From contig NZ_QGTS01000003.1 of assembly GCF_003182475.1 (NCBI RefSeq), forward strand, positions 366,876-430,875: DNA of 64,000 nucleotides, in the 5' to 3' direction. Of the stretch, positions 7,313 to 16,883 are shown one piece after another. A program made the position numbers and the translations under genes. The notes below the pieces were generated by a model, which saw only the letters and a list, made by a program, of their open reading frames with translations, had not been told where the DNA came from and searched no databases. Every line of letters begins with the position of its first letter. The first letter of the stretch is position 1. The DNA comes from Mangrovibacter plantisponsor (GTDB lineage: Bacteria; Pseudomonadota; Gammaproteobacteria; Enterobacterales; Enterobacteriaceae).

Positions 7313-9665
7313 TGCAGGCCTCCTGCATTGCCATTACGCCCCACAACACCCGCTCCGGGGTGGCGGGTGCATCCAAAGACGGATGAAGCCGGTACTCAGC
7401 CACACTGGCGATGGCATCCTGCAGTGCACTCCATACCGCGATCCCCAGCATAAACGGAGGTTCACCCACGGCTTTGGAGCGGAATACTGTTTGCTGCGGA
7501 TTCGGGTGGTTTTCCAGCAGGTTGACTCTTAAATCAGGCGGAATATCGCTGATTGCCGGGATTTTGTAACTCATGGGGCCATCAGTCAGCAAACGCCCGT
7601 TTTTATCCCAACACAGCTCTTCGGTTGTCAGCCATCCGGCGCCCTGAATAAAGCCCCCTTCAATTTGGCCGATATCCAGCGCCGGGTTCAGTGAATCCCC
7701 CACATCATGCAGAATGTCCGCGCGTAACAAACGGTATTCCCCGGTAAGGGTATCCACCAGCACCTCGGCACAGGCCATACCCCAGGAGAAGTAATAAAAC
7801 GGCGAACCTTTGCCTGCTGCCCGGTCGTAATGAATGCCCGGTACTTTATAGAAGCCGGTTGCAGAGAGTGGCACCTGGTTTAGCCAGCCGAGGGTTGCCA
7901 CTTCGGCAAAAGCGTAGTGTTTTCCCGGAACCTGCACCACACCATTATTAAACACCACTTCGCCTGCTGTGCACCGATGCAGGCCGCACAGCATGTCAGT
8001 CAGGCGTTGTTTCAGGGTTTGGGCTGCAATTTCCGCAGCTTTACCGTTCAGGTCAGCCCCGGATGAAGCGGCGGTAGGCGATGTATTGGGAACTTTCCCG
8101 GTGCTGGCGGGTGTTACCTGAATGGCACTCAGGGGGATTTGCAGCACCTGCGCCACCACCTGAGCGACTTTGGTATTCAGCCCCTGGCCCATTTCGGTAC
8201 CGCCATGGTTAAGCTGTACCGTGCCATCGGTGTAAATCAGGATAAGCGCCCCGGCCTGGTTAAGGAAACTTGAGGTAAAAGAGATGCCAAACTTGACTGG
8301 CGTCATCGCCAGCCCGCGTTTCAGTACCGGGTTAGTGCGGTTAAAGGTGGCGATATCTGCCCGGCGCTCGGCATACCGGGCACTGTCAACCAGTTGGCTT
8401 GTCAGAACATCAGCCAGGTTATGGGTGACCTGCTGCCCATAATGGGTGGTATCACGCCCTGGTGCTCCATAGAAATTACGCTGGCGCACAACAAGTGGAT
8501 CCAGACCGCATTCACGGGCGATTCTGTCCATGATTTGTTCTATTGCCACCATGCCCTGTGGCCCGCCGAAACCCCGATAGGCCGTATTGGAGGCCAGATT
8601 GGTCCGGCAACGGTAACCGGTTATGCGGGCATCGCCCAGGTAGTAAGCATTGTCGGCGTGGAACATCGCCCTGTCGCAAATTGATCCGGACAGATCAAGG
8701 GAATAACCACAGTTGGCGGCAAGATCGATATGCACGCCATGCAGGATACCCTCAGTAGTGAAGCCAACATCGTAACGGACAAAAAACGGGTGGCGCTTCC
8801 CCGTTATACGCATATCGTCACGCCGTGAAAGGCGCATTTTTACCGGCTTCCCTGTCAGGCTGGCGGCCAGAGCAGTATGGCAGGCAATACCTGCAGCCTG
8901 AGTTTCTTTGCCACCAAACCCCCCGCCCATGCGGCGCATATCCACGGTCACTTTATTCATGCTGACACCCAATACCGATGCCACCAGCTTCTGCACTTCG
9001 GTAGGGTGCTGAGTGGAAGACCACACCTGTACCTGGTTATCTTCGCCAGGCTGTACCACCGCGATTTGCCCTTCCAGGTAAAAATGCTCCTGGCCGCCAA
9101 TATGGAACTGCCCCTGAATACGCCGGGGTGCCGTATCAAGCGCTTTTGCAGCATCGCCTCGTTGGTGGACATGGGGTGCTTCAACATACCGTTCGCGGGC
9201 CAGTGCTTCTTCTACATCCAGCACGGCATCAAGTGGCTGGTAGCGAACCACTGCCGCAAGTGCGCCTGCTCTGGCGGCTTCCTGAGTTTCAGCAGCAACC
9301 GTCAGTACCACCTGGCCATGATATTCCACGGTATCTTTGGCAAACAGAGGGTCGCCCGGTGCCAGCGGGCCGATATCCAGCTCACCGGGTACATCCTGCC
9401 AGCAGAACACTCTGACCACACCTGGCACCTGGTAACAGGCGTCTGTATCAACGGAAAGAATACGGGCATGAGCGTGTTCACTGAGCACCGGGCATAAATA
9501 GAGCATACCCGGTAAGACCAGGCGGTCATCCACATAAGTGGCTTTACCACTTACCTGGTTATCCGCACTTTCATGTTTTTGACTACGCCCGGCGCCCTGG
9601 TCGAATGCTTTGAGAAATTGTGTTTTAAGTGCCTGTTCATCCAGGCTGACTGGGTTACCCGACAT
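7296..9665 (-). CDS. xdhB: Xanthine dehydrogenase, molybdopterin-binding large subunit XdhB
   Basis: 789 residues. Catalytic subunit that oxidises hypoxanthine and xanthine to urate. Molybdenum-site motifs are present: GGFGGKETQAAG around residue 250, YRGFGGPQG, ASSGADLNGKAAE, and a C-terminal KAVGEPPFMLG that supplies the conserved active-site Glu at about residue 730. The N-terminal YVDDRLVLPGMLYLCPV is typical of the aldehyde oxidase/xanthine dehydrogenase a/b hammerhead domain. It overlaps xdhA by 11 bp and xdhC by 17 bp, which points to translational coupling. Length and motifs match the bipartite bacterial XdhAB type rather than the three-subunit E. coli XdhABC. Confidence 0.97.
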   Translation of the reverse strand: MSGNPVSLDEQALKTQFLKAFDQGAGRSQKHESADNQVSGKATYVDDRLVLPGMLYLCPVLSEHAHARILSVDTDACYQVPGVVRVFCWQDVPGELDIGPLAPGDPLFAKDTVEYHGQVVLTVAAETQEAARAGALAAVVRYQPLDAVLDVEEALARERYVEAPHVHQRGDAAKALDTAPRRIQGQFHIGGQEHFYLEGQIAVVQPGEDNQVQVWSSTQHPTEVQKLVASVLGVSMNKVTVDMRRMGGGFGGKETQAAGIACHTALAASLTGKPVKMRLSRRDDMRITGKRHPFFVRYDVGFTTEGILHGVHIDLAANCGYSLDLSGSICDRAMFHADNAYYLGDARITGYRCRTNLASNTAYRGFGGPQGMVAIEQIMDRIARECGLDPLVVRQRNFYGAPGRDTTHYGQQVTHNLADVLTSQLVDSARYAERRADIATFNRTNPVLKRGLAMTPVKFGISFTSSFLNQAGALILIYTDGTVQLNHGGTEMGQGLNTKVAQVVAQVLQIPLSAIQVTPASTGKVPNTSPTAASSGADLNGKAAEIAAQTLKQRLTDMLCGLHRCTAGEVVFNNGVVQVPGKHYAFAEVATLGWLNQVPLSATGFYKVPGIHYDRAAGKGSPFYYFSWGMACAEVLVDTLTGEYRLLRADILHDVGDSLNPALDIGQIEGGFIQGAGWLTTEELCWDKNGRLLTDGPMSYKIPAISDIPPDLRVNLLENHPNPQQTVFRSKAVGEPPFMLGIAVWSALQDAIASVAEYRLHPSLDAPATPERVLWGVMAMQEACNEPTR

Positions 9666-11106
9666 ACTGACTCACCTCCACCAGGTCTGAACCTTGTAGC
9701 TGGCTCATGAAATAACGGCGCAATAAATTTTTCGCGACCTGTAAGCGGTAGCCGCTGGTACCGCGAAAATCTGATAACGGGGAGAAATCCTTATCCAGCG
9801 CTGAGCAGGCCGCCGCTAATGTGGTTTCTGATAACGGCTTGCCACACAGTGCCGCCTCACAGGCCAGTGCTCTGGCGGGCACGGCCGCCATACCGCCAAA
9901 TGCCACCCGGGCTGAGGTGATCACTTCCTGTTGATGGTGCAGGTTAAATGCGCCAAATACTGTCGAGATATCGTCTTCACGCCGTTTCGACACCTTCCAT
10001 GCCTGAAATGAAGGTGACACTGTCACTCTTGGAATATGAATGGCACGAATAAATTCACCAGGCGCCAGTGCGGTTTTGCGGTAATCGAGGAAAAAATCAT
10101 CCAGTGACAGTTCACGCTGTTGTTCGCCGCACTGCAAAGTCAGGCTGGCCCCCAGAGCCAGTAGCATCGGGGCACCATCGCCAATTGGCGAAGCGTTTGC
10201 CAGGTTACCGGCAAGCGTTGCCTGGTTACGCACCTGGCAGGAAGCAAAGCGTGTGAGCATCTCACTGAATGCCGGAATGTCCCCCTGTAGTTCACGGCCG
10301 ATGTCCGCCAGGCGGGCTGTTGCCCCCAGAGTTATCATGGTATCCGTCACGGTAATGGTGCTGAGTTCTTTCACATGATTAAGGCTAATCAGCAAGGGTA
10401 GCGGGCGGTAAAACTGGGTGATTTGCAATGCCAGGTCTGTTCCGCCTGCCAGTAAATGAGCCTGCGGGTATTGCTGGTACAGGCGGGCAAGGTCTGCAAT
10501 ATTTTTTGGTATCAGGCAATGGTGGCCGTCACCAGCCAATTCGCTGGTAGCGCTCTGTTCTTCAGCAGTAATTTGTGCCAGTTGTTGCGCGATGGCGGCT
10601 GAATCTGCCTGAAACTGGTCGTTATCCGGTGACTGGCACAGAGCGTGAGCCGCCTCAATAATTGGCCGGTAACCCGTACAGCGGCACAGATTCCCCCCCA
10701 GATGTTGCTCAATCGCGTGGCGGTCTGCTCCGGGGGCATTTTTCTGCAGAGCAAACATCGACATCACAATTCCTGGCGTGCAAAAACCGCACTGGGAACC
10801 ATGGTGGTCAGCCAGGGTTTGCTGAGCGGGGTGTAACTGCTGCCCGCGCGCCAGGTCTTCTACGGTTATGAGTTGCCGGCCCTGTAACTGGCTTACCAGC
10901 ATCAGGCAGCTATTTGCTGTTTTCCATACCATTTTGCCTTGTTGCGCTTCGCCAACCACTACCGTGCAGGCGCCGCAGTCACCAGATGCGCACCCTTCTT
11001 TGGTACCCGGGCAACCGGCCGGGCCACGCAGCCAGTTCAGTACCGTGGTGTCGGGGTCAATATCTCGCAACGTGGTACGTTTACGGTTATGTAAAAAAGT
11101 AATCAT
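9655..11106 (-). CDS. xdhA: Xanthine dehydrogenase small subunit XdhA (2Fe-2S/FAD)
   Basis: 483 residues carrying two 2Fe-2S clusters and FAD. Plant-type ferredoxin cysteines are at 39, 44, 47 and 67 (GCASGDCGAC and NSC); the second cluster uses Cys 106, 109, 141 and 143 (QCGFCTPG and LCRCTGYRP). The FAD domain follows with LLAGGTDLALQIT and NQATLAGNLANASPIGD, then the CO dehydrogenase flavoprotein C-terminal domain. The enzyme passes electrons from the molybdenum site in XdhB to NAD. The start overlaps the guaD stop as ATGA. Second gene of the operon. Confidence 0.97.
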   Translation of the reverse strand: MITFLHNRKRTTLRDIDPDTTVLNWLRGPAGCPGTKEGCASGDCGACTVVVGEAQQGKMVWKTANSCLMLVSQLQGRQLITVEDLARGQQLHPAQQTLADHHGSQCGFCTPGIVMSMFALQKNAPGADRHAIEQHLGGNLCRCTGYRPIIEAAHALCQSPDNDQFQADSAAIAQQLAQITAEEQSATSELAGDGHHCLIPKNIADLARLYQQYPQAHLLAGGTDLALQITQFYRPLPLLISLNHVKELSTITVTDTMITLGATARLADIGRELQGDIPAFSEMLTRFASCQVRNQATLAGNLANASPIGDGAPMLLALGASLTLQCGEQQRELSLDDFFLDYRKTALAPGEFIRAIHIPRVTVSPSFQAWKVSKRREDDISTVFGAFNLHHQQEVITSARVAFGGMAAVPARALACEAALCGKPLSETTLAAACSALDKDFSPLSDFRGTSGYRLQVAKNLLRRYFMSQLQGSDLVEVSQYVG

Positions 11107-12434
11107 GCTGCCACCTCACACTCATCTCTGGACCATACTGCCCGGCCGTTTACCCAGGTTTGCCAGATATTGCGGTCATCCCCCAGCGTCATCAGCACAA
11201 ATAACCGTTCGTAAATATCCCGGCAGTGGCTGTCGCGCAGGCGCTGCAATGGAGTGGCTTGCGGGTCAAGCACAACGAAATCTGCTTCTTTGCCAGGCAT
11301 AAAATTGCCAATACAGTTGTCCAGATCCAGTGCATACGCCCCGCCCAGAGTGGCGTAGTAAAATGCTTCGCACGCACTGAGGCGAAATGACTGCAACTGG
11401 GCTACTTTGTAGGCTTCCCCCAGCGTGCGTAACATACTGAATGTGGTTCCTGCGCCCACATCGGTTCCCATACCAATACGCACACGTTGTTGCTGGCAAC
11501 GCTGCAAGTTAAACAGGCCACTGCCTAAAAACAGATTAGATGTGGGGCAAAAAGCCACGGCAGATTCAGTACGCTGCAGGCAGTTCCATTCGTCGTCGTC
11601 AAGATGGATGGCATGAGCAAATACGCTACGACGCCCGGTGAGGTGGTAGCTGTCATAAACGCCGAGGTAATTTTTCTGTTCGGGCCACAGGCTTTTCACC
11701 CACTCCACTTCCTGGGTGTTTTCACTTAAATGTGTCTGTAGCCAGGTATCCGGAAATTCTGTACGCAGGCGTTCAACCACCGCCAGCAATTCAGGTGAAG
11801 AAGTGGGTGCGAAACGCGGAGTGAGCGCATAGTTAAGCCGCCCTTTTTTATGCCAGCGTGTTATCAGTTCGCGGGTTTGTTGTTCGCTCTGTTCAGGTGT
11901 TTCTGTCAGGTAGTCAGGCGCATTACGGTCCATCATAACTTTGCCCGCTATCATGCGCATGCCCAGTTGCCAGGCAACACTAAATAATGCATCCACGGAT
12001 TGTGGGTGGACCGTGCCAAATACCAGTGCCGTGGTGGTGCCGTTACTGAGTAATTGATTCAGGAAAAAAGCCGACATCTGAATGGCATGGGCTTCATTTT
12101 CAAACTGGCGCTCAGCGGGAAAGGTATAGGTTTCCAGCCAGCTAAGTAATTGCTCCCCCCAGGCACCTATCATTTCTGTTTGTGGGTAATGCAGGTGGGT
12201 ATCGACAAACCCGGGCACAATCAGTTTCCCGCGGTAATCAGCCACATCATCGGTGCTGCGCAGCAATTTCCTGCCTTCAGACCAGTTGTACAGGCCCACA
12301 ATATGCCCGTCTTCTATTAATAACAGGCCGTCTTCCAGGTAACGGGCATGCTCAGCGATGGCGGCAGGATCGTCTGAGGGCTGGGTAATATCGAAAAATT
12401 GCCCCCGGACAGCCTGAGTATAGTTAACAGCCAT
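11103..12434 (-). CDS. guaD: Guanine deaminase
   Basis: 443 residues, amidohydrolase family. Converts guanine to xanthine, the substrate of the enzyme encoded next in the operon. Metal ligands are seen in VDTHLHYPQTE (His 80 and 82); HLSENTQEVEW, FAHAIHLDDDEW and GMGTDVGAGTTFSMLRTLGEAYKVAQ are hallmarks of bacterial GuaD. AGAGG lies seven bases before the ATG. First gene of guaD-xdhA-xdhB-xdhC, which together degrade guanine through xanthine to urate. No purine permease or uricase is in the window. Confidence 0.96.
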   Translation of the reverse strand: MAVNYTQAVRGQFFDITQPSDDPAAIAEHARYLEDGLLLIEDGHIVGLYNWSEGRKLLRSTDDVADYRGKLIVPGFVDTHLHYPQTEMIGAWGEQLLSWLETYTFPAERQFENEAHAIQMSAFFLNQLLSNGTTTALVFGTVHPQSVDALFSVAWQLGMRMIAGKVMMDRNAPDYLTETPEQSEQQTRELITRWHKKGRLNYALTPRFAPTSSPELLAVVERLRTEFPDTWLQTHLSENTQEVEWVKSLWPEQKNYLGVYDSYHLTGRRSVFAHAIHLDDDEWNCLQRTESAVAFCPTSNLFLGSGLFNLQRCQQQRVRIGMGTDVGAGTTFSMLRTLGEAYKVAQLQSFRLSACEAFYYATLGGAYALDLDNCIGNFMPGKEADFVVLDPQATPLQRLRDSHCRDIYERLFVLMTLGDDRNIWQTWVNGRAVWSRDECEVAA

Positions 12435-12968
12435 AATCAGCCTCTTTAATGAGGGTTACCCCTCTTTTATTATGCAGATGAATTAAATAACCATATCGTC
12501 ACAGGTAACCTGCAATCAGAGTGCCAATTTTATTTTTATAAATTTCATTTATTATTCATTAACTTACATATTTTTATTTCATTTGCGCAACTGAAGGCTA
12601 TTTTCCCCAGGCGCAAACGGTTGCATATTAAAGCAACCGTTTGCCATTTGTTATTTTAGTTTACCAGGCCTGTTCGCCGCACTTTTTCGTGCATCTTCTC
12701 TGCACTTTAATGGTTCAGTTGCACCATGAGTGAACACCGGAATGCTGTTGTTATCCGGGCAGAGTTCTCAAGCTTATGTTTCGCGTGCTAAGGTATAGTT
12801 TCTGTTTCAGGCAGTTGTGTGAGCTTTGCTGGTTACCGAACAATCACTTGCTGTTCAACATGCACCGTGTGTGCAGACAAATCACGATGCTGTATACCGC
12901 CAGGGCTGTACCACCGCTGCCTGTTCTGCCATGGGCAAAACCACGCAAAAATGTAGAGGAACATACAG
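12435..12968. promoter_or_regulatory. 534-bp divergent control region, guaD / ydfG
   Basis: No convincing ORF. It holds the outward promoters for the guaD operon (minus) and ydfG (plus) and the PurR-like double operator at 12611-12648. The ydfG side ends with AGAGGAAC before the ATG. Confidence 0.6.
12611..12648. promoter_or_regulatory. PurR-like double operator / 12-bp inverted repeat
   Basis: Perfect inverted repeat GCAAACGGTTGC (12613-12624) / GCAACCGTTTGC (12633-12644) with an 8-nt spacer. Each arm is also the core of a PurR-type (LacI family) box: 12611-12626 matches the consensus ACGCAAACGTTTGCGT at about 13 of 16 positions, and the second copy, at 12631-12646, is slightly weaker. It sits about 180 bp upstream of guaD. 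Control of purine catabolism by PurR or a related repressor is inference. Confidence 0.55.
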
Positions 12969-13718
12969 ATGCTTATTCTGGTAACAGGCGCAACAGCCGG
13001 GTTTGGTGAAGCAATTACTCGTCGTTTTGTGGCTAACGGGCATAAAGTTATTGCTACCGGGCGCCGGGCTGAGCGTTTAAAAGCATTGCAGGACGCCCTC
13101 GGCGACAGCGTGCTGACCATTCAACTTGATGTGCGTAATCGTGCAGCGATTGAATCCGCCATCAGCTCGTTGCCAGCCGAATGGCGCGACATTGATGTGC
13201 TGGTAAATAATGCCGGGCTGGCCCTGGGTTTAGAGCCTGCACATAAAGCCAGCGCGGATGACTGGGAAACCATGATTGATACCAATACCAAAGGCCTGGT
13301 ATATATGACACGCGCAGTGTTGCCGGGCATGGTTGAACGTAACCGTGGGCATGTCATCAATATTGGTTCCACTGCCGGTAGCTGGCCTTATGCAGGTGGC
13401 AATGTTTATGGGGCGACCAAAGCGTTTGTTCGCCAGTTCAGTCTTAACCTGCGGACCGACCTGAACGGCACTGGGGTGCGGGTAACCGATATTGAACCAG
13501 GCCTGGTTGGTGGCACGGAATTTTCCAATGTTCGCTTCAAAGGTGATGACGATAAAGCGGATAAAACCTACCAGAATACGCAAGCCCTGACCCCGGAAGA
13601 TGTCACCGAGGCAGTCTGGTGGGTTGCCACCCTGCCTGCACATGTCAATATCAATACACTTGAGATGATGCCTGTCAGCCAGACTTTTGGTGGGTTAACA
13701 GTCCATCGCTCAGCCTGA
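12969..13718 (+). CDS. ydfG: NADP-dependent 3-hydroxy acid dehydrogenase / malonic semialdehyde reductase YdfG
   Basis: 249 residues, classical short-chain dehydrogenase. Cofactor motif TGATAGFGEAI near residues 6-16, NNAGLALG, the catalytic Ser in INIGSTAG, and the Tyr-Lys pair in YGATKAF. It aligns to E. coli YdfG along its whole length. The E. coli enzyme oxidises L-serine and other 3-hydroxy acids with NADP and reduces the toxic malonic semialdehyde formed in pyrimidine (Rut) catabolism. RBS AGAGGAAC precedes the ATG. Confidence 0.96.
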   Translation: MLILVTGATAGFGEAITRRFVANGHKVIATGRRAERLKALQDALGDSVLTIQLDVRNRAAIESAISSLPAEWRDIDVLVNNAGLALGLEPAHKASADDWETMIDTNTKGLVYMTRAVLPGMVERNRGHVINIGSTAGSWPYAGGNVYGATKAFVRQFSLNLRTDLNGTGVRVTDIEPGLVGGTEFSNVRFKGDDDKADKTYQNTQALTPEDVTEAVWWVATLPAHVNINTLEMMPVSQTFGGLTVHRSA

Positions 13719-13726
13719 TTTTCCCC

Positions 13727-13746
13727 ACCCGGCTTGCCAGCCGGGT
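13727..13746 (+). terminator. Stem-loop after ydfG
   Basis: ACCCGGCT/AGCCGGGT arms with a 4-nt TGCC loop, 8 bp past the ydfG stop. No U tract follows, so it may be a leaky terminator or 3' stabiliser. Confidence 0.45.
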
Positions 13747-13806
13747 ATGGGCGAACCGCCAAAAACAGGGTAAAATCATTGGGTTTACTCTAACAAAAGA
13801 CAAACC

Positions 13807-14496
13807 ATGGCCGCTGAAACGCATCTCAACCCAACCCAACCCGTCAATCAGCAGATATACCGCATTTTGCGGCGCGATATTGTGCACTGCCTGATCCCGC
13901 CCGGCACCCCGCTTTCAGAAAAAGAAGTGTCGCTGCGTTTTGATGTTTCGCGCCAGCCGGTACGTGAGGCGTTTATCAAACTGGCAGAAAATGGACTGAT
14001 CCAGATCCGCCCTCAGCGTGGGAGTTACGTCAACAAAATCTCCCTGAACCAGGTACGTAGTGGCGGTTTTGTCCGTGAAGCGATAGAGCGCGCCGTTGTG
14101 CGCCGTGCCGCCACACTGGTGACCGATGCACAGCTTTACCAGTTAGAGCAAAACCTCAACCAGCAGCGCACAGCAATTGACCGCCACCAGCTGAATGACT
14201 TTTTCCAACTGGATGACGATTTTCACCAAATTCTTTGTGATGTTGCCCAGTGCCGCCTGGCATGGGAAACCATTGAGAATATTAAAGCAGCAATGGACCG
14301 GGTGCGGTTTATGAGCCTTGACCACGTTACGCCTCATGAGATGTTGCTGGAGCAACACTGGGCGATATTCCGGGCGCTGGAAAAGCATGATGAACAACTG
14401 GCTGACGAAACCATGCATCAGCACCTGGCTGAGATTAGTGCTTCTGTTTTGCTAATTCGCCAGGAAAACCGCGACTGGTTTACTGAAGAGCAATAA
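13807..14496 (+). CDS. ydfH: GntR-family (FadR subfamily) regulator YdfH/RspR
   Basis: 229 residues. N-terminal winged helix with [16 protein letters not shown] style start and [29 protein letters not shown], followed by an all-helical FCD-type ligand domain with DDDFHQIL. E. coli RspR represses the rspAB starvation-sensing genes, and its neighbours ydfG and ydfI are conserved here. rspAB itself is not in the window. The RBS is poor: the ATG follows AAAAGACAAACC. Confidence 0.93.
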   Translation: MAAETHLNPTQPVNQQIYRILRRDIVHCLIPPGTPLSEKEVSLRFDVSRQPVREAFIKLAENGLIQIRPQRGSYVNKISLNQVRSGGFVREAIERAVVRRAATLVTDAQLYQLEQNLNQQRTAIDRHQLNDFFQLDDDFHQILCDVAQCRLAWETIENIKAAMDRVRFMSLDHVTPHEMLLEQHWAIFRALEKHDEQLADETMHQHLAEISASVLLIRQENRDWFTEEQ

Positions 14497-14569
14497 GTCC
14501 GTGGAGTGCCTGGCTGGCGTTATTTGAAGATAATTTACTGGCCAGCTGCCTTCCTCTTCCTCCGGGCGT

Positions 14570-14593
14570 AAAAAAACCCGCCGCAGCGGGTTT
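14570..14593 (-). terminator. Rho-independent terminator of ydfI
   Basis: Read on the minus strand: AAACCCGC, 4-nt loop, GCGGGTTT, then a run of Ts. It lies 43 bp past the ydfI stop. Confidence 0.85.
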
Positions 14594-14635
14594 GGTCGGT
14601 AATACATAAATCACACTGCAGTAACAGGCAGGCAA

Positions 14636-16102
14636 TCAGGCATTCGCCTGAGCCCAGGCAGCAACCGTCGCTTTTGCGCCATGCGCCAGCAATGAACGCC
14701 AGGCCTGGGTAACCGCTTCCACAAAAGCCGGGTCCTGGGGTAAATCGGTACCAAAAATCGCGCTTATCCCCAGCAAAGCTTTAACCCGGGAATCATCTTC
14801 CGCCGAAGCGGCAGTCGCTTCACGGATAACAGGCAACAGCGGGTCCATTACCTCGATGGGCTGGCCTTGTTCATCTACCTCACCGACATAGCGCATCCAC
14901 CCGGCAACACCTAATGCCAGCAGTGAGAAGTCACTGCTATGCGCACGATGCCAGCGAACTGAATCCAGCATACGTTGCGGTAATTTCTGGCTGCCATCCA
15001 TCGCAATTTGCCAGGTACGATGGCGCAGTGCCGGGTTGGTGTAACGCTCAATCAATAAATCAGCATAACGCGCCAGGTCCACGCCCTGAACCTGCAGTGT
15101 CGGTGCCTGTTCACGCAGCATCAGCGCATGTGCAGCACGGCGATAGTTATCATCACCCATACAGTCGTTAATATGCTGGTAACCGGCAAGGTAACCCAGA
15201 TAAGCCAGGAATGAGTGGCTGCCGTTGAGCATGCGTAATTTCATTTCTTCAAATGGGATAACGTCATTGACCAGCTGCGCCCCGGCTTTTTCCCATTCCG
15301 GGCGGCCTGCGACGAAGTTATCTTCAATCACCCACTGGCGGAAAGGTTCGCAGGCAACCCCGGCCGGGTCAGCAACCCCGGTAATCTGTTCAATTTTAGC
15401 CAGTGTATCTGCTGTCACGGCAGGCACAATACGGTCAACCATGGTGCACGGGAAAGTGACGTGCTGCTCAATCCAGCTTGCCAGCGCAGCATCAACCTGG
15501 CGGGCATATGCCAGCACAACTTTGCGGGTAACATGGCCATTTTCTGGCATGTTATCGCATGACATCACGCTGAATGGCGCCAGGCCGCGCGCTTTGCGCA
15601 ATGCCAGCGCGGCAACAATCACACCAGCAGCCGATTTCGGTTGTTGCGGGTGGCGTAAATCTTCGGCAATCAGAGGGTTGTCCAGGTTAAGCTCACCTGT
15701 TGCCGGGGAGTGGCAGTACCCTTTTTCTGTGATGGTCAGGGAGACAATCGCCACCTGAGGTTCACACATGGCTTCCAGAACCGCGTCCAGGCCATCAACG
15801 GAAACGTGCATGGCACGTTTTACTACGCCCACTACACGCGCCTGCCAGTTATCGGCGGACATTTCAGCGACGGTATACAGGTTATCCTGGCGGTGTAAAT
15901 CAGCGATTTGCTGTTCACCGCCAATCAGATTAACTTCGCAATAACCCCAGTCGCTTTGGTGCTCAGCGGCAAGAATATCGGCATAAACACCCTGATGGGC
16001 GCGGTGAAACGCACCAAAACCCAGGTGAACAATGCGGGTCTTAAGGGCGCTTCTGTCATAGGCCGGGCAGGTAGCTTTTGCTGCTAATAACGTCTTTTCC
16101 AT
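14636..16102 (-). CDS. ydfI: Mannitol dehydrogenase-family oxidoreductase YdfI (D-mannonate oxidoreductase)
   Basis: 488 residues from the ATG at 16102, which aligns best with E. coli YdfI ([10 protein letters not shown] against its N-terminus); an in-frame ATG five codons upstream (16117) is possible. NAD-binding [15 protein letters not shown] near residue 25, [22 protein letters not shown] and the catalytic Lys in [18 protein letters not shown]. YdfI oxidises D-mannonate with NAD, a UxuB-like reaction on sugar acids. A perfect CRP box lies about 120 bp upstream, so catabolite control is likely. Confidence 0.93.
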   Translation of the reverse strand: MEKTLLAAKATCPAYDRSALKTRIVHLGFGAFHRAHQGVYADILAAEHQSDWGYCEVNLIGGEQQIADLHRQDNLYTVAEMSADNWQARVVGVVKRAMHVSVDGLDAVLEAMCEPQVAIVSLTITEKGYCHSPATGELNLDNPLIAEDLRHPQQPKSAAGVIVAALALRKARGLAPFSVMSCDNMPENGHVTRKVVLAYARQVDAALASWIEQHVTFPCTMVDRIVPAVTADTLAKIEQITGVADPAGVACEPFRQWVIEDNFVAGRPEWEKAGAQLVNDVIPFEEMKLRMLNGSHSFLAYLGYLAGYQHINDCMGDDNYRRAAHALMLREQAPTLQVQGVDLARYADLLIERYTNPALRHRTWQIAMDGSQKLPQRMLDSVRWHRAHSSDFSLLALGVAGWMRYVGEVDEQGQPIEVMDPLLPVIREATAASAEDDSRVKALLGISAIFGTDLPQDPAFVEAVTQAWRSLLAHGAKATVAAWAQANA

Positions 16103-16485
16103 TATTAAACTCATCATTAAGCGGATTGAACCAGGATGGCTTTATCCTGGCAGACTCGGTTTTGTGCTTTTATGATGTACGACATGTTTCCCCTACTACA
16201 AGACTAGAATGGTAGTTAATTGTGATATACATCACAAAATAAAATGAAATTGCGTTTCAGTGCCAGAAAACCTTGTCTGGTTCAGGTGGGTAACAGCCTG
16301 TGATAAAACCTGACCCTGTCTTCGGGTTATCATTAACCTGTATGTAATTGCAACGAGATATACCTGTAGTGTTGAGCTGGCATCACAATGTTATATACTC
16401 GTGATAATTTACGAGACAGGTGCCCGGGCCTTCCTGTACGTAAATACAAAACAAGGATCCGGTGATTTGTGAATAAGGAGTCTCT
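16103..16485. promoter_or_regulatory. Divergent control region ydfI / ynfB
   Basis: About 380 bp without a gene. It contains the CRP box at 16221-16236 for ydfI and the ynfB promoter side, ending in AAGGAG before the ynfB ATG. Confidence 0.6.
16221..16236. promoter_or_regulatory. CRP-binding site
   Basis: TGTGATATACATCACA is a perfect match to the TGTGA-N6-TCACA consensus. It is placed upstream of ydfI, about 120 bp from its start codon. Confidence 0.8.
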
Positions 16486-16830
16486 ATGAGTAAAGCAGGA
16501 CAATTGTTAACGTCATTACTGCCTGTCGCCCTGCTGGCCAGTGCTGTAGCATTTTCAGCACCGGCGTTATCGCAAACAGATAAACTGATTATTGAGTCAG
16601 GTGACAGTGCACAGAGCCGCCAAAACGCGGCAATGGATAAAGAACAATGGAATGATACGCGGTCTTTGCGTAACAAGGTTAACAACCGGGTTGAAAAAGA
16701 ATGGGATAAGGAAGATGCGGCATTCGACGCTCGTGACCGTTGCCTGAAAAGTTCCAATGTTAATGCGTACTGGGAGCCGAACACACTGCGCTGCCTGGAC
16801 CGTAACACTGGCCGTCAGATAGCTCAATAA
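16486..16830 (+). CDS. ynfB: YnfB family (UPF0482) periplasmic protein
   Basis: 114 residues. Sec signal peptide ends near residue 26 (FSAPALS). The conserved core has [24 protein letters not shown] and a C-terminal [12 protein letters not shown] with a Cys pair (DRC and RC). It aligns to E. coli YnfB throughout. Function unknown. AAGGAG six bases before the ATG. It is followed by speG after 53 bp, with a hairpin between them, as in E. coli. Confidence 0.93.
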   Translation: MSKAGQLLTSLLPVALLASAVAFSAPALSQTDKLIIESGDSAQSRQNAAMDKEQWNDTRSLRNKVNNRVEKEWDKEDAAFDARDRCLKSSNVNAYWEPNTLRCLDRNTGRQIAQ

Positions 16831-16838
16831 TCTCTCCC

Positions 16839-16857
16839 GCTCCCGCCTGCCGGGAGC
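16839..16857 (+). terminator. Intercistronic stem-loop ynfB-speG
   Basis: GCTCCCG/CGGGAGC arms with a 5-nt loop and no U tract. Probably a partial terminator or mRNA stabiliser between ynfB and speG. Confidence 0.45.
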
Positions 16858-16883
16858 ACATCTCAAATACAGGGAATTAAAAC

